Assembly: GCA_018711655.1 (NCBI GenBank)
Contig: DVIA01000003.1
Location: 1-64,000, forward strand
DNA length: 64,000 nucleotides
Source: Candidatus Pullichristensenella avicola
GTDB lineage: Bacteria; Bacillota; Clostridia; Christensenellales; Aristaeellaceae
Direction of reading: 5' to 3'
This document shows, piece by piece, positions 33,386-43,419 of this stretch (its first letter is position 1; each line of letters begins with the position of its first letter). Below the pieces are notes generated by a model. The model was not told where the DNA came from. It saw only the letters and a program-made list of their open reading frames with translations, and searched no databases. A program made the position numbers and the translations under genes.

Positions 33386-35467
33386 ATGGCTGCGAAAGCG
33401 AGGAAGCAGAATTTGAAGAAAAATACCAAAAAGGCCTTCTACCAGGGGCCGCTGCCATATCTGATTTTGCTGCTGGTCATCCTCTGGATGGTACAGCTTC
33501 TGGGCGCTCCCTCCGGCGAAACGCCGCTGGAGATGAATTATTCCACGCTGCTGCGCTGGGTGGAAGCGGACCTGAAAAACGACGAGGGCATGGAAGTGGC
33601 CGCCGCCGAGCGGAACATGACCATCTCCAACATCATCATCACACAGACTACGCTCATCGGCCGCACGCAGGACAGCCGCATCCCCGAAAGCGAGTTCGGC
33701 GCGCGTTACGATTTCACCTGCACCATTCCCAGCGAGGAACAGTTCTATACCGACGTCAACCGCATTTACGAGCAGGTGCTCGGCCGCGAAGTCAACCCCA
33801 CCGATTACCGCTTTGAGGTCGAAGCCCGCCTGCCCGCGGGCACGCCCTGGTGGATGGAGCTTTTGCCCACGTTCATCCTCATCGGGCTGGTGGCGCTGCT
33901 GTATTTCTTCATCATGCGCTCGCAGACCGGCAGCGGCAAGGGCATGGCCAGCTTTGGCAAAAGCCGCGCCCGCCTGACCGATCCCAAGGCCAACAACATC
34001 ACCTTTAAGGATGTCGCCGGCGCGGACGAGGAAAAAGAGGAACTGCGCGAAATCGTGGAATTTCTCAAAAACCCCTCGAAGTTTACCGAAATCGGCGCTC
34101 GCATCCCCAAGGGCGTATTGCTGGTCGGCCCGCCCGGCACGGGCAAAACGCTGCTTGCCAAGGCCGTTTCCGGCGAGGCGGGCGTGCCGTTTTTCACCAT
34201 TTCCGGTTCCGATTTTGTGGAAATGTTCGTGGGCGTGGGCGCCTCGCGCGTGCGCGATCTGTTCAGCCAGGCCAAGCGCGCCGCGCCGTCGATCATCTTC
34301 ATTGACGAAATCGACGCCGTCGGCCGCCAGCGCGGCGCCGGCATGGGCGGCGGCCACGATGAGCGCGAGCAGACCCTCAACCAGCTGCTGGTGGAAATGG
34401 ACGGCTTTACCCACAACCAGGGCGTCATCGTTATGGCGGCCACCAACCGCGCCGATATCCTCGACCCCGCGCTGCTGCGCCCGGGCCGCTTCGATCGCCG
34501 CATCGTCGTCAACTACCCCGACGTCAAGGGCCGCGAGGAAATTCTGAAGGTACACTCGCGCGGCAAGCCCCTGGCAAAGGACGTGGACCTCAAGGTGCTG
34601 GCCCGCCGCACGCCGTACTTCACCGGCGCGGACCTGGAAAACGTCATGAACGAGGCGGCCATCCTCACCGCCCGCGCCGGCGGCAGGGAGATCACCATGA
34701 CGACGATCGAGGAAGCCGTCACCCGCGTGATGTCCGGCCCTGAAAAGCGTTCGCGCAAGGTCACGGAAAAGGACCGCCGCCTCACCGCCTATCACGAAGG
34801 CGGCCACGCCGTGGTCAGCTACTATATTCCCGAGTGCGACAACGTCCATGAAGTGACCATCATCCCCCGCGGCCAGGCCGGCGGCTACACCATGTACCTG
34901 CCCGGCGAGGAAACCAGCTACCGCACGGCCAACTACCTTTCCGCGCGCATCGCCAGCGCCATGGGCGGCCGCGTGGCCGAGCAACTGGTGCTGGGCGAAA
35001 TATCCACCGGCGCTTCCAGCGATATCAAGCAGGCCACCGAGATCGCCCGCAGCATGGTCACCGAATACGGCATGAGCGCCGCCGTCGGCCCCATCTTCCT
35101 GGGCGACGAACAGGAAGTGTTCCTCGGCAAGAGCTTTTCGCAGCAGCGCATGGGCTTCTCCGAAGAGGTCAATTCCGCCATCGACCGCGAGGTGCATCGC
35201 CTCATCGAGGATGGCTACAAGCGCGCCGAGGGCATCCTTACCGAGCATATGGATAAGCTGCACGCCCTGGCTGAGATTCTGCTGGAGCGCGAAAAACTCG
35301 ACGCCGAAGAGTTCAAGGCCTTCATGGAAACCGGCGCGGTGCCGGAAAAGCCTGCGTCCCCGGCGCCCAGGGCGCCGCAGGTTCCCAAGGCCCCCGAAGC
35401 GCCGCAGGATGCGCCGGCGCCCGAAGCGCCCGTGTCCCCCAACGGCGCGATCAACCCCGAGGTCTGA
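33386..35467 (+). CDS. ftsH: ATP-dependent zinc metalloprotease FtsH
   Basis: The 693-residue membrane protease has two membrane helices (residues ~24-43 and ~157-176) flanking a small external domain, an AAA domain with [13 protein letters not shown] near residue 248, [12 protein letters not shown] and the second region of homology (RPGRFDRR), then the zinc protease domain with HEGGH near residue 470. It degrades misfolded membrane proteins and short-lived regulators. The tail after residue ~655 is rich in Pro, Ala and Glu ([18 protein letters not shown]), a low-complexity extension. The ribosome site is weak. Confidence 0.97.
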   Translation: MAAKARKQNLKKNTKKAFYQGPLPYLILLLVILWMVQLLGAPSGETPLEMNYSTLLRWVEADLKNDEGMEVAAAERNMTISNIIITQTTLIGRTQDSRIPESEFGARYDFTCTIPSEEQFYTDVNRIYEQVLGREVNPTDYRFEVEARLPAGTPWWMELLPTFILIGLVALLYFFIMRSQTGSGKGMASFGKSRARLTDPKANNITFKDVAGADEEKEELREIVEFLKNPSKFTEIGARIPKGVLLVGPPGTGKTLLAKAVSGEAGVPFFTISGSDFVEMFVGVGASRVRDLFSQAKRAAPSIIFIDEIDAVGRQRGAGMGGGHDEREQTLNQLLVEMDGFTHNQGVIVMAATNRADILDPALLRPGRFDRRIVVNYPDVKGREEILKVHSRGKPLAKDVDLKVLARRTPYFTGADLENVMNEAAILTARAGGREITMTTIEEAVTRVMSGPEKRSRKVTEKDRRLTAYHEGGHAVVSYYIPECDNVHEVTIIPRGQAGGYTMYLPGEETSYRTANYLSARIASAMGGRVAEQLVLGEISTGASSDIKQATEIARSMVTEYGMSAAVGPIFLGDEQEVFLGKSFSQQRMGFSEEVNSAIDREVHRLIEDGYKRAEGILTEHMDKLHALAEILLEREKLDAEEFKAFMETGAVPEKPASPAPRAPQVPKAPEAPQDAPAPEAPVSPNGAINPEV

Positions 35468-35488
35468 TCCCACGCGCAAAAGCGCGCC

Positions 35489-35518
35489 GGGCCCGCGAAG
35501 CGATTCGCGGGCCTTTTT
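35489..35518 (+). terminator. Intrinsic terminator of ftsH
   Basis: GGCCCGCGAA (35490-35499) pairs perfectly with TTCGCGGGCC (35504-35513) around GCGA, followed by five T. Confidence 0.95.
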
Positions 35519-35581
35519 CGCGGTTTTACAATAATTAACATGAGTTTGTCCGGAAATGAACACATTGCCCATGCTTTTAAC

Positions 35582-35610
35582 TTGTCAAACTGTGTAAAGT
35601 GGAGTAAAAT
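35582..35610 (+). promoter_or_regulatory. Sigma-A-type promoter of gapA
   Basis: TTGTCA (35582-35587), 17 bases and TAAAAT (35605-35610) precede the gapA ATG by about 53 bases. The untranslated leader contains a good AGGAGGG site. Confidence 0.75.
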
Positions 35611-35635
35611 AAGTAAGGATAGGGCTTGACCCTAA

Positions 35636-36670
<1,035 letters not shown>

Positions 36671-36707
36671 GCAGCCCAGGCTGTCGTTTCCCGCCTGAGC
36701 GGGGCGA

Positions 36708-36743
36708 GCGCCCCTTCGACCATTTGGGTCGGAGGGGCGTTTT
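36708..36743 (+). terminator. Intrinsic terminator of gapA
   Basis: GCGCCCCTTCGACC (36708-36721) pairs with GGGTCGGAGGGGCG (36726-36739) apart from small mismatches, followed by TTTT. Confidence 0.85.
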
Positions 36744-36908
36744 CTATGCCCGCGCCGCCGCGCAAAAGCCGGCGCGCGCCGCGTTCCGGTTAGGCGCGCA
36801 ATGGCAACCGTGCCCGTTTGCCGCCGGGGATGAAAATTGCCGCGCGATGCGACGGCGGCATTGTCATGCGCGGCGCAAAGTGTTATACTCGATATGGAGG
36901 CGGTTTTC

Positions 36909-37832
36909 ATGGAACTGCGCGTTTTGCAATACTTTCTGGCCGTGGCGCGCGAACAGAGCATTTCCGCGGCCGCGGCGTCTCTGCACCTTTCCCAGCCCAC
37001 GCTTTCAACGCAGATGAAGGCGCTGGAGGAGGAATTGGGCAAACCGTTGCTCATCCGCGGCGTCAAGGGTTCCAGAAAGATCGCGCTGACAGAAGAAGGC
37101 ATGATCCTGCGCAAACGCGCCGAGGAAATCCTCACCCTTGTGCGGCGCACAGAAAGCGAAATCACGCGCGCGGACGAGGCCGTTGTCGGCGACGTATACA
37201 TCGGTTCCGGCGAAACGGATATCGTGCGTTTTTTCGCGCGGGCCGCAAAGTCCATCCGGATGCGCTGCCCGGACATTCGCTTTCATATTTCCAGCGGCAA
37301 CGCTGAATACGTTCTGGAATCGCTGGACCGCGGCCTGATCGACTTTGGGCTGGTATTCGGCGGCTTTGACGCGCGCAAGTACGACGCCCTGCCGCTTCCT
37401 GTGCGCGACGTCTGGGGCGTGCTGATGCGTCGCGATGCGCCGCTGGCGGAAAAGGAGGCCGTATGCGCAGAGGACCTCTGGGACAAGCCCCTCGTCATCT
37501 CGCATCAGCGCAGCGACGATCCGCTCCTTCGCCGCTGGCTGCGGCGCGAGGTCAACCGCCTGAATATCGTGGCCACCTACAATCTGGTTTTCAACGCCTC
37601 GCTGCTGGTGGAAGAGGGCCTGGGATACGCGCTTTGCCTGGACGGGCTGATCAACACGCGCGGCGGCAGCCTCTGCTTCCGCCCCTGCCTCCCCCGCCTG
37701 GAGGCCCCGGCATGGGTCGTCTGGAAACGGTATCCGGCGTTTTCCAAGGCGGCGAGCGCTTTTCTGGAACGTCTGCGGGAAATCCTCGATCCTTCCGCGG
37801 CGGCGCCTGCCGCGCCGAAGGGCGACATGTAA
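36909..37832 (+). CDS. LysR family transcriptional regulator
   Basis: The 307-residue protein starts MELRVLQYFLAVAREQSISA at an ATG at 36909 with GGAGGCGG upstream (the in-frame ATG at 36894 would place that site inside the gene). The N-terminal winged helix-turn-helix (AAASLHLSQPTLSTQMKALEE) is followed by a substrate-binding-like effector domain from about residue 90. It lies 165 bases after the gapA terminator and is probably transcribed alone. Its target is unknown; LysR genes often control a divergent neighbour, but here no divergent gene exists. Confidence 0.9.
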   Translation: MELRVLQYFLAVAREQSISAAAASLHLSQPTLSTQMKALEEELGKPLLIRGVKGSRKIALTEEGMILRKRAEEILTLVRRTESEITRADEAVVGDVYIGSGETDIVRFFARAAKSIRMRCPDIRFHISSGNAEYVLESLDRGLIDFGLVFGGFDARKYDALPLPVRDVWGVLMRRDAPLAEKEAVCAEDLWDKPLVISHQRSDDPLLRRWLRREVNRLNIVATYNLVFNASLLVEEGLGYALCLDGLINTRGGSLCFRPCLPRLEAPAWVVWKRYPAFSKAASAFLERLREILDPSAAAPAAPKGDM

Positions 37833-37985
37833 GGCCGGGCGTTCTCCCCGCTTCGCGCTTCCGATACAGGCGCTTTTGCAGATCATGCGGCGTCCCGCGC
37901 GTTGCCGGCGTCTCACCCTATCTTTGCGCGCAGCGACTGCGTGAGCGGAAGTATTTGCGATTTTTGCGCTATTTTTGCATTATTC

Positions 37986-38013
37986 CGCTCAAAATTTCGA
38001 TTGAACCGCTCAT
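37986..38013 (+). promoter_or_regulatory. Candidate DeoR operator: two CGCTCA half-sites
   Basis: CGCTCAA (37986-37992) and CGCTCA (38007-38012) start 21 bases apart, two helical turns, just upstream of the promoter at 38030. The same heptamer forms a perfect palindrome before the kinase gene at 40392-40408. This suggests joint control by the DeoR protein encoded between the two operons. Confidence 0.45.
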
Positions 38014-38029
38014 TTTTTCGGAAAAGGAG

Positions 38030-38058
38030 TTGACTTCCGCCGCATTTTCCGCTACAAT
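38030..38058 (+). promoter_or_regulatory. Sigma-A-type promoter of the TIM-like/yjbQ operon
   Basis: TTGACT (38030-38035), 17 bases and TACAAT (38053-38058) give a strong match, about 120 bases before the ATG at 38178. Confidence 0.8.
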
Positions 38059-38177
38059 AACACTATACCAATCTGTTTGAAACGGACGCGGGAGCATCCA
38101 GACACAGGCGTGCGACGGCCTTTGCCGGGCGAAGCGCGCGTTCGCCGCGAAAACGACATGCAGCGGGGGTGCAGAAC

Positions 38178-38879
38178 ATGAAACCGAAAATCCGGACGCC
38201 TTTTTTTGAGACCAGCGTGAAAAACTACATCTACGGCGACGCGGTTCTGGAAATGGCGGTCGCCGCGGATCGCGCGGCAGTGAAATACGATGTGGACGTG
38301 CTTTTCATCTCGCCCTATACCGAGATCCGCCGCATCCGCGAAAACTGCCCGCATCTGATCATCCTCGCGCCGTATATGGATACCATCCGGCCCGGCCGCG
38401 GCATGGCGGACGTGCTGCCCGAAGCGCTCAAGGCGGCCGGCGCGCAAGGCGTGGTCGTCAACCACTGCGAGCGCCCGATGACGCTCACCGCCATCAAAAA
38501 GACCATCGACCGCGCCAACGAGCTGGACATGCTCTCCTTCGCCTGCGCCGACACCATCGCCGAGGCGGAGGCCATCGCCCAGTTGCACCCGGATATCCTC
38601 AACCCGGAGCCCACCGAACTGATCGGTACCGGCACGGCCAGCGACATGTCCTACGTCAAGGAAGCCATCCGCGCGGTCAAGGCCATCGACCCGAACATTC
38701 TCGTCGAACAGGCGGCGGGCATCACCACCGCGCAGCAGATTTACGATTTCATCATGGCCGGTTCCGAAGCCGCCGGCTCGGCCAGCGGCATCATCAAATC
38801 TCCGAACCCGCTGGAATTGCTGGACGAAATGGTCAAATATGTACGCAAGGCGAAAGACGACCTGGCAAACATGCGTTAG
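38178..38879 (+). CDS. Triosephosphate-isomerase family protein (short, archaeal-like type)
   Basis: The 233-residue protein starts at an ATG at 38178 after GGGGGTG. Family landmarks are a Lys near the N-terminus (FFETSVKNYIYG), VVNHCERPMTL (the NHSER loop with Cys for Ser), a Glu segment NPEPTELIGTG and the phosphate-gripping GSASGIIKSPNP. The length is that of archaeal-type TIM, about 20 residues shorter than bacterial TpiA. It is not with gapA/pgk but heads a two-gene operon with yjbQ in a sugar locus, so besides triose phosphates a related substrate such as a tetrulose phosphate is possible, as for TIM paralogues in erythritol pathways (inference). Confidence 0.85.
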   Translation: MKPKIRTPFFETSVKNYIYGDAVLEMAVAADRAAVKYDVDVLFISPYTEIRRIRENCPHLIILAPYMDTIRPGRGMADVLPEALKAAGAQGVVVNHCERPMTLTAIKKTIDRANELDMLSFACADTIAEAEAIAQLHPDILNPEPTELIGTGTASDMSYVKEAIRAVKAIDPNILVEQAAGITTAQQIYDFIMAGSEAAGSASGIIKSPNPLELLDEMVKYVRKAKDDLANMR

Positions 38880-38888
38880 GAGGCAGCC

Positions 38889-39383
38889 ATGGTTTACAGA
38901 GAAGCGGTGTCCCTGCAGTCCAACGACAAGATCGTCACCTTCCACAACGTAACCGAGGCGGTTCGCCAAATCGTTGCGCGCTCCGGCATCCGCAACGGCA
39001 TCGTCAACGTATACTCCCACCACACCACCTGCTGCGTCATCACGCAGGAGGCCGCCTTTGACATGTCCATGACCGGCCTGGAAACGCTGCAACAGGATTT
39101 TGTGGACGCCTTTGAGCCGTTCATGCCCTCCCAGCGGCGCGAAGGCATGTACCTGCATCCCGGCCCCAAGGCCCTCGCCTTTGCCGCCGAGCACGACGAG
39201 GACGCGCGCGGCTGCCACAATACGGACGCGCACCTGCGCTCCGCGCTGGTGGGACGCAGCGAAACCATCGCCCTGATCGACGGCGCCATGGACCTGGGAG
39301 AGTTCGGCTATATCTACTTTATCGACTTTGACACCACGCGCGCGCGCAAACGCACCGCACAGGTGACGGTCATCGGCGAATAA
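38889..39383 (+). CDS. YjbQ/UPF0047 family protein
   Basis: The 164-residue protein matches UPF0047: VNVYSHHTTCCVITQEAA with clustered His, GCHNTDAHLRSALVGRSETIAL and the C-terminal DLGEFGYIYFIDFD. Escherichia coli YjbQ has weak thiamin phosphate synthase activity, but the main role of the family is unsettled. AGGAGG precedes the ATG 9 bases after the TIM-like gene. Linkage with a TIM paralogue, DeoR regulator, FGGY kinase and ABC importer suggests a part in carbohydrate use. Confidence 0.9.
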   Translation: MVYREAVSLQSNDKIVTFHNVTEAVRQIVARSGIRNGIVNVYSHHTTCCVITQEAAFDMSMTGLETLQQDFVDAFEPFMPSQRREGMYLHPGPKALAFAAEHDEDARGCHNTDAHLRSALVGRSETIALIDGAMDLGEFGYIYFIDFDTTRARKRTAQVTVIGE

Positions 39384-39387
39384 AGCA

Positions 39388-39416
39388 AAACGGCGTGGTC
39401 TGCCCGCGCCGTTTTC
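39388..39416. terminator. Intrinsic terminator, probably bidirectional
   Basis: AAAACGGCG (39388-39396) pairs with CGCCGTTTT (39408-39416). T runs lie on both strands, so it can end yjbQ (plus) and the deoR gene (minus, stop at 39489). Confidence 0.85.
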
Positions 39417-39488
39417 CATTTGCGCAAATGCCGCGCGCAACGCGCCTCGCGTTCGATACAGGAACAGGCCGCTTTGCGCGCAGGCCGG

Positions 39489-40280
39489 TCATTCGCCGGC
39501 GACGTTCACGCGCACGTCCGCGTCCTGCAGGGCCAGGCGCAGGCTGCCGCGCGGTTCCTCGTTGGTGACGACGGCGTCCACCTCGCAAAGCTGCGCGTAG
39601 CTTACCAGCGAGCTTTTGTCGAACTTGCTGCTGTCAAGCAGCACAAAGGTGTGGTCGGAATGCTCGATCACCTGCGCGTTGAGGCTGGAAATGTTGACCT
39701 GGTTGGAGGAAAACCCCGAGTTTTGGGAAACGCCGTCGCAACCAAAGAAGCTCTTGGTGAAATGAAAGGGCGCGAGGTAGCGCTCGGTGAGCGCGCCGGA
39801 AAAATCGCGCCGGGCGCTGTCGTATTCGCCGCCGACAAGGATCACGCGGCACTTGGGCGAGGTGGAAATGGCCTGCACGTTCGCCAGCGAGTTGGTGACG
39901 ATGTTGAGCGAGGAAAATTCCCACTCGGCTACGCGCTGCGAAAGCGCTAGCGTCATCTGGAACATGGTGGTTCCGCAATCGAGGTAAATCGTATCGCCAT
40001 CTTCGACAAACATGGCCGCCATGCGGCCGATGCGCTGCTTTTCCTGGGTGAATACATGCTCGTTGCGCTCAAACGAGTAGTTCCCCGTCTGCGAAACCGG
40101 GCGAATGCCGCCGTAGTTGCGCACGGCGAGGCCGCTGCGCTCCATATCCGCGAAAAGGCGGCGCACCGTGGCTTCGGAAACGTTGAGCATTTCCATCGCT
40201 TCGGCAATGGTGATGTGCCCCGTCGTCTGCAACATGTTGGACAAATAGTTTTCCCGAATGTTTTTCTTCGCCACGCGCAT
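39489..40280 (-). CDS. DeoR family transcriptional regulator
   Basis: The protein of about 263 residues starts MRVAKKNIRENYLSNML from an ATG at 40280 after GGGCGGG. The frame runs further upstream, but that part lies in the promoter region. The helix-turn-helix ITIAEAMEMLNVSEATVRRLFADME is followed by the DeoR sensor domain with FVEDGDTIYLDCGTTM and VTNSLANVQAI, which typically senses a phosphorylated sugar. It lies between the TIM/yjbQ operon and the divergent kinase-ABC operon, and both have CGCTCAA sites in their promoters. Confidence 0.92.
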   Translation of the reverse strand: MRVAKKNIRENYLSNMLQTTGHITIAEAMEMLNVSEATVRRLFADMERSGLAVRNYGGIRPVSQTGNYSFERNEHVFTQEKQRIGRMAAMFVEDGDTIYLDCGTTMFQMTLALSQRVAEWEFSSLNIVTNSLANVQAISTSPKCRVILVGGEYDSARRDFSGALTERYLAPFHFTKSFFGCDGVSQNSGFSSNQVNISSLNAQVIEHSDHTFVLLDSSKFDKSSLVSYAQLCEVDAVVTNEEPRGSLRLALQDADVRVNVAGE

Positions 40281-40391
40281 CCCGCCCGTCTGATTTCTTT
40301 TATGAGTATAACAGAAAGCAGACGCAAGTGTCAAGCCGAAAGCGGCGCTGCACGCGAACTCACGGGAATTTTGTCCGGTATATTCATTTTT

Positions 40392-40408
40392 TTGAGCGTT
40401 TCGCTCAA
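40392..40408. promoter_or_regulatory. Perfect palindrome, candidate DeoR operator
   Basis: TTGAGCG-TTT-CGCTCAA spans 40392-40408, 7 bases upstream of the -35 of the kinase operon, between two divergent genes. Its half-site recurs twice before the TIM-like operon (37986, 38007). Confidence 0.55.
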
Positions 40409-40414
40409 ACAGTC

Positions 40415-40443
40415 TTGACAAAATAAAGACCATGTGCTAGAGT
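40415..40443 (+). promoter_or_regulatory. Promoter of the kinase-ABC-isomerase operon
   Basis: A consensus -35 TTGACA (40415-40420) is followed after 17 bases by TAGAGT (40438-40443), a weak -10, as expected for a regulated promoter. The kinase ATG is 45 bases further on. Confidence 0.6.
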
Positions 40444-40487
40444 AAAGAAGAAAATGTTATCAAATGGGCCAAAGGAGGAAAAGCGCA

Positions 40488-41969
40488 ATGGAACGATACC
40501 TGATCGGCGTGGATATCGGCACCACAGGAACCAAGAGCATGCTCGTTTCCGAAAGCGGGCGCGTCGTCGCTCACGCCTATGCGGGTTACGAAATGCGCAC
40601 GCCCTCCAACGGCCGCTGTGAACAGGACGCGGAGGACTGGTGGCGCGCGGTGGTCAAAACCGTGCGGGCCGTCGCCTCGGAACCGCGTTACGCCAAAAAC
40701 GTGGTGGCGCTATCGCTCTCCCTGCAAGGCGGAACGCTCGTTCCCGTCGATGCAAAGGGCGAAGCGCTGCAGCCGGCGATCGTATGGAGCGACAAGCGCT
40801 GCAAAGATCAGCGCGCGGCCTTTGCCGCCCGTTTCGGCGAGGACTACCTGTATCAGCGCTCCGGCTGGAAGCTCAGCGCCGGTCTCAACGCCATGCAGAT
40901 CGCGTGGATCCGGGACAACCGGCCCGATATCTTCGAAAAAACGGCGATGTTCCTTTCTGTGCCGGACTACATTTCCCTGCGCATGACGGGGCGCGCGGTG
41001 GTGGACATCTCCGATGTGGGCATCAACCAGCTCGCCGACATCCGCAGCGGCGCTTACGATGAGGGCATTCTCGATTTCTGCGGCATTTCCGAACGCGCGC
41101 TGGCGGAGATACAGCCCTCGGCCACGCCCATCGGCAGGCTTCTGCCGCTGGCGGCGGCGGAACTGGGCCTGCCGCGCAACGTTTTGCTGGTAGCGGGCGC
41201 GCACGATCAATACGCTTCGCTTCTGGGCGCGGGCATCACGCGCGCGGGCGACATGCTCATCGGCACGGGCACGGCCTGGGTGGTCACCGCCCTGTGCGAC
41301 GCGCCGGATTTTGCTTCCGGTTTCTCCCAGTCCGTACCCGCGGTTGGCGGCTGGGGATCCATGGTGTCGCTTTCGGCGGGCGGCGTGTGCCTGGACTGGT
41401 TCCGCAACAACATCGCCTCCTCGGAGGAGGAGGGCGGGCTTCCCTATTCCATCATCAACGAAATGGCCGCGCAGCGCCGCATCGGCGCCAGCGGGCTGAT
41501 GTTCTACCCATACTTCAACGGCAGCTACTTCCCCGTTCTGGCGCCCGAGGGCAAGGCGACGCTCGTCGGCCTGGATTTTTCCCACGACCGCTACGACATC
41601 GCCCGCGCCATTATGGAGGGCATCGCCATGCAGACGGCCTGGGTGTTGGAATACTTCCGCGCAAAATACCCCATCCGCAAATTGAAGCTCTCCGGCGGCG
41701 CGTCCAAAAGCGCCCTGTGGACGCAGATGGTGACCGACATCGCCAATTACCCGGTTACGACGCCGAACATGAGCGACCTCGCCTGCGTGGGCGCGGCGGT
41801 GATGGCGGGCGTGGGCAGCGGCGTGTTCGCCTCCTGCGAGGAGGGCATCGCCCGCGTGGTCGTCGAAGAGAACGAGTATTTGCCCGATCCGGCGCGCGCC
41901 GAGCGCTACGCGGAGCACTTCCGCGAGTACAAGCGGCGCGCTGCGCTCCTGCCGCAGTTCTACCGCTGA
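40488..41969 (+). CDS. FGGY family carbohydrate kinase
   Basis: The 493-residue protein starts MERYLIGVDIGTTGTKSMLV at an ATG at 40488 after AAAGGAGGAAAAG. The two actin-like lobes carry the ATP phosphate loops DIGTTGTKS, LIGTGTAWVV and LSGGASKSALWTQM. It is closest in pattern to xylulokinase-type members, which phosphorylate ketoses or polyols, but the substrate cannot be read from motifs. It heads the operon with an ABC importer, an amidohydrolase and a fucose-isomerase-like protein. Confidence 0.92.
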   Translation: MERYLIGVDIGTTGTKSMLVSESGRVVAHAYAGYEMRTPSNGRCEQDAEDWWRAVVKTVRAVASEPRYAKNVVALSLSLQGGTLVPVDAKGEALQPAIVWSDKRCKDQRAAFAARFGEDYLYQRSGWKLSAGLNAMQIAWIRDNRPDIFEKTAMFLSVPDYISLRMTGRAVVDISDVGINQLADIRSGAYDEGILDFCGISERALAEIQPSATPIGRLLPLAAAELGLPRNVLLVAGAHDQYASLLGAGITRAGDMLIGTGTAWVVTALCDAPDFASGFSQSVPAVGGWGSMVSLSAGGVCLDWFRNNIASSEEEGGLPYSIINEMAAQRRIGASGLMFYPYFNGSYFPVLAPEGKATLVGLDFSHDRYDIARAIMEGIAMQTAWVLEYFRAKYPIRKLKLSGGASKSALWTQMVTDIANYPVTTPNMSDLACVGAAVMAGVGSGVFASCEEGIARVVVEENEYLPDPARAERYAEHFREYKRRAALLPQFYR

Positions 41970-42070
41970 AAGCGCCGCGCGGATCGGTAAAATGCATCGA
42001 CAAGGAGGCGATTTTCCAACAATCCCCCTGAAACTTTGTCGAGAAAACATCAAAGGAGGAGAATGGCACA

Positions 42071-43354
42071 ATGAAGAAGAACATCCTGTCCCTGCTGCTG
42101 GCGCTTATCCTGTTGCTCTCTATGGGCGTAGGGTTTGCGGAGGAAGAACATGAGCCCGTCGTCCTGGAAATCTGGATCGTGCAGACCGACTGGCAGGACG
42201 CCTGGGACATGGAAATGAAGCCCAGGTTTGAAGAGGAGTATCCCTGGATCACCGTCGAGGCCGTTGGCGTCGGCGAGGCGAACACGGATTTCATCCTCTC
42301 GCGCATCGCTGCCGAGGACGTTCCCGACGTCTGGCAGGTGGACAATACCGAAACGTACTACAACGCCATCGACGAAGGCCTGCTGGTGGACCTGACCGAC
42401 TATGAAGTCGCCCAGGACATCCCCGAGTCCTATCGCGATTCCTTCACCCACAACGGCAAGCTCTTCGGCCTGACGCAGGGCTCGGCGTTCTCGGTGCTGT
42501 TTGCGAACATGGCCATCCTCGAGGAGGCCGGCTGGACCGAAGTGCCCACCAACTGGGACGAGTTCATCCAGTGCTGCGCTGACATCCAGGAAAAGACCGG
42601 CATCGCGCCGCTGACCCTGGCCGGCGACAAGACCACCAACTGCTGGATGCTCCTTGAGCTCATTATCGGCAACGTCTGCGGAGACGAGCTGGGCATGGGC
42701 GTTTACGAGGAGCAGTTCATCAACGGCACGTTCGACTTCCTGGCCTATCCTGAAATCGCCGAGCGTCTGGCCGAAGTCGCGCCCTACATGCTCACCGGCA
42801 CCGGCTCCATGACCGAGGACGACGTCACCGCCGCCATGACCGACGGCCTGGCCGCGATGTGCATTGCCGGCAACTGGACGGGCGCCAACATCTGCAGCGG
42901 CATCGAAACCGCCGCTGGCGACGCCTCCTATGTCGAAGCCGTGCTGCCGCCCTTCAACGATGAAGGCGCCGAAACCTGGATCTCCGTTTCGCCCGAAACC
43001 GCGTTCGGCCTTTCCAACGCCGAGGCTACCCCGGCGGAGGTCGAGGCCCGCGAAATCTTCTTCAACTGGGTGTTCCAGCCCGAAAACTTCGCCATCATCC
43101 AGAACGCCCGCGGCACCGTGCCGGTTCTGGAAACCATGACGGAGGACCAGATCGTTCTGCCCGATGCGATCAGCGAGATCGTTGCGGACATGAACGCCGC
43201 GCCGTTCGTGCGCATGGGCTTCAACCTGTGGACCAATGAATTCATGGACGCCGCCTGCACCACCCTCAAGGACGTCTACGGCGGCAACAAGGACGCCGCG
43301 ACCGCCATTGATGAGATCGACGCGTTGCTCAAGCAGTACAATCGCGCCGCCTAA
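42071..43354 (+). CDS. ABC transporter solute-binding protein (family 1)
   Basis: The 427-residue protein has a signal peptide (ILSLLLALILLLSMGVGFA) with predicted cleavage before EEEHEP and then the bilobed sugar-binding fold, with EEEYPWITVEAV, DVPDVWQVDN and an AMTDGLAAMCIAGNW segment. No lipobox Cys is present, unusual for a Gram-positive binding protein. A GGAGGAGAATGGCACA ribosome site precedes the ATG. Two MalFG-type permease genes follow; no ATPase gene is in the cluster, so a shared MsmK-like ATPase elsewhere is likely. Confidence 0.92.
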   Translation: MKKNILSLLLALILLLSMGVGFAEEEHEPVVLEIWIVQTDWQDAWDMEMKPRFEEEYPWITVEAVGVGEANTDFILSRIAAEDVPDVWQVDNTETYYNAIDEGLLVDLTDYEVAQDIPESYRDSFTHNGKLFGLTQGSAFSVLFANMAILEEAGWTEVPTNWDEFIQCCADIQEKTGIAPLTLAGDKTTNCWMLLELIIGNVCGDELGMGVYEEQFINGTFDFLAYPEIAERLAEVAPYMLTGTGSMTEDDVTAAMTDGLAAMCIAGNWTGANICSGIETAAGDASYVEAVLPPFNDEGAETWISVSPETAFGLSNAEATPAEVEAREIFFNWVFQPENFAIIQNARGTVPVLETMTEDQIVLPDAISEIVADMNAAPFVRMGFNLWTNEFMDAACTTLKDVYGGNKDAATAIDEIDALLKQYNRAA

Positions 43355-43373
43355 GGCGACACGGAAACACCGC

Positions 43374-43396
43374 GCGGCGGGGGTCTCCCCCGCCGC
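43374..43396 (+). other. Stable intercistronic hairpin after the binding-protein gene
   Basis: GCGGCGGGGG (43374-43383) pairs perfectly with CCCCCGCCGC (43387-43396) around a three-base TCT loop, with no T run after it. Such hairpins often protect upstream binding-protein mRNA and lower downstream permease expression. Confidence 0.8.
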
Positions 43397-43419
43397 CATC
43401 CAGATTCGAGGTGAGGCGT

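Noticed and set aside
33281..35572. 763-codon open frame on the minus strand
   Set aside because: It is the antisense shadow of ftsH, open because of the codon bias of a GC-rich gene.
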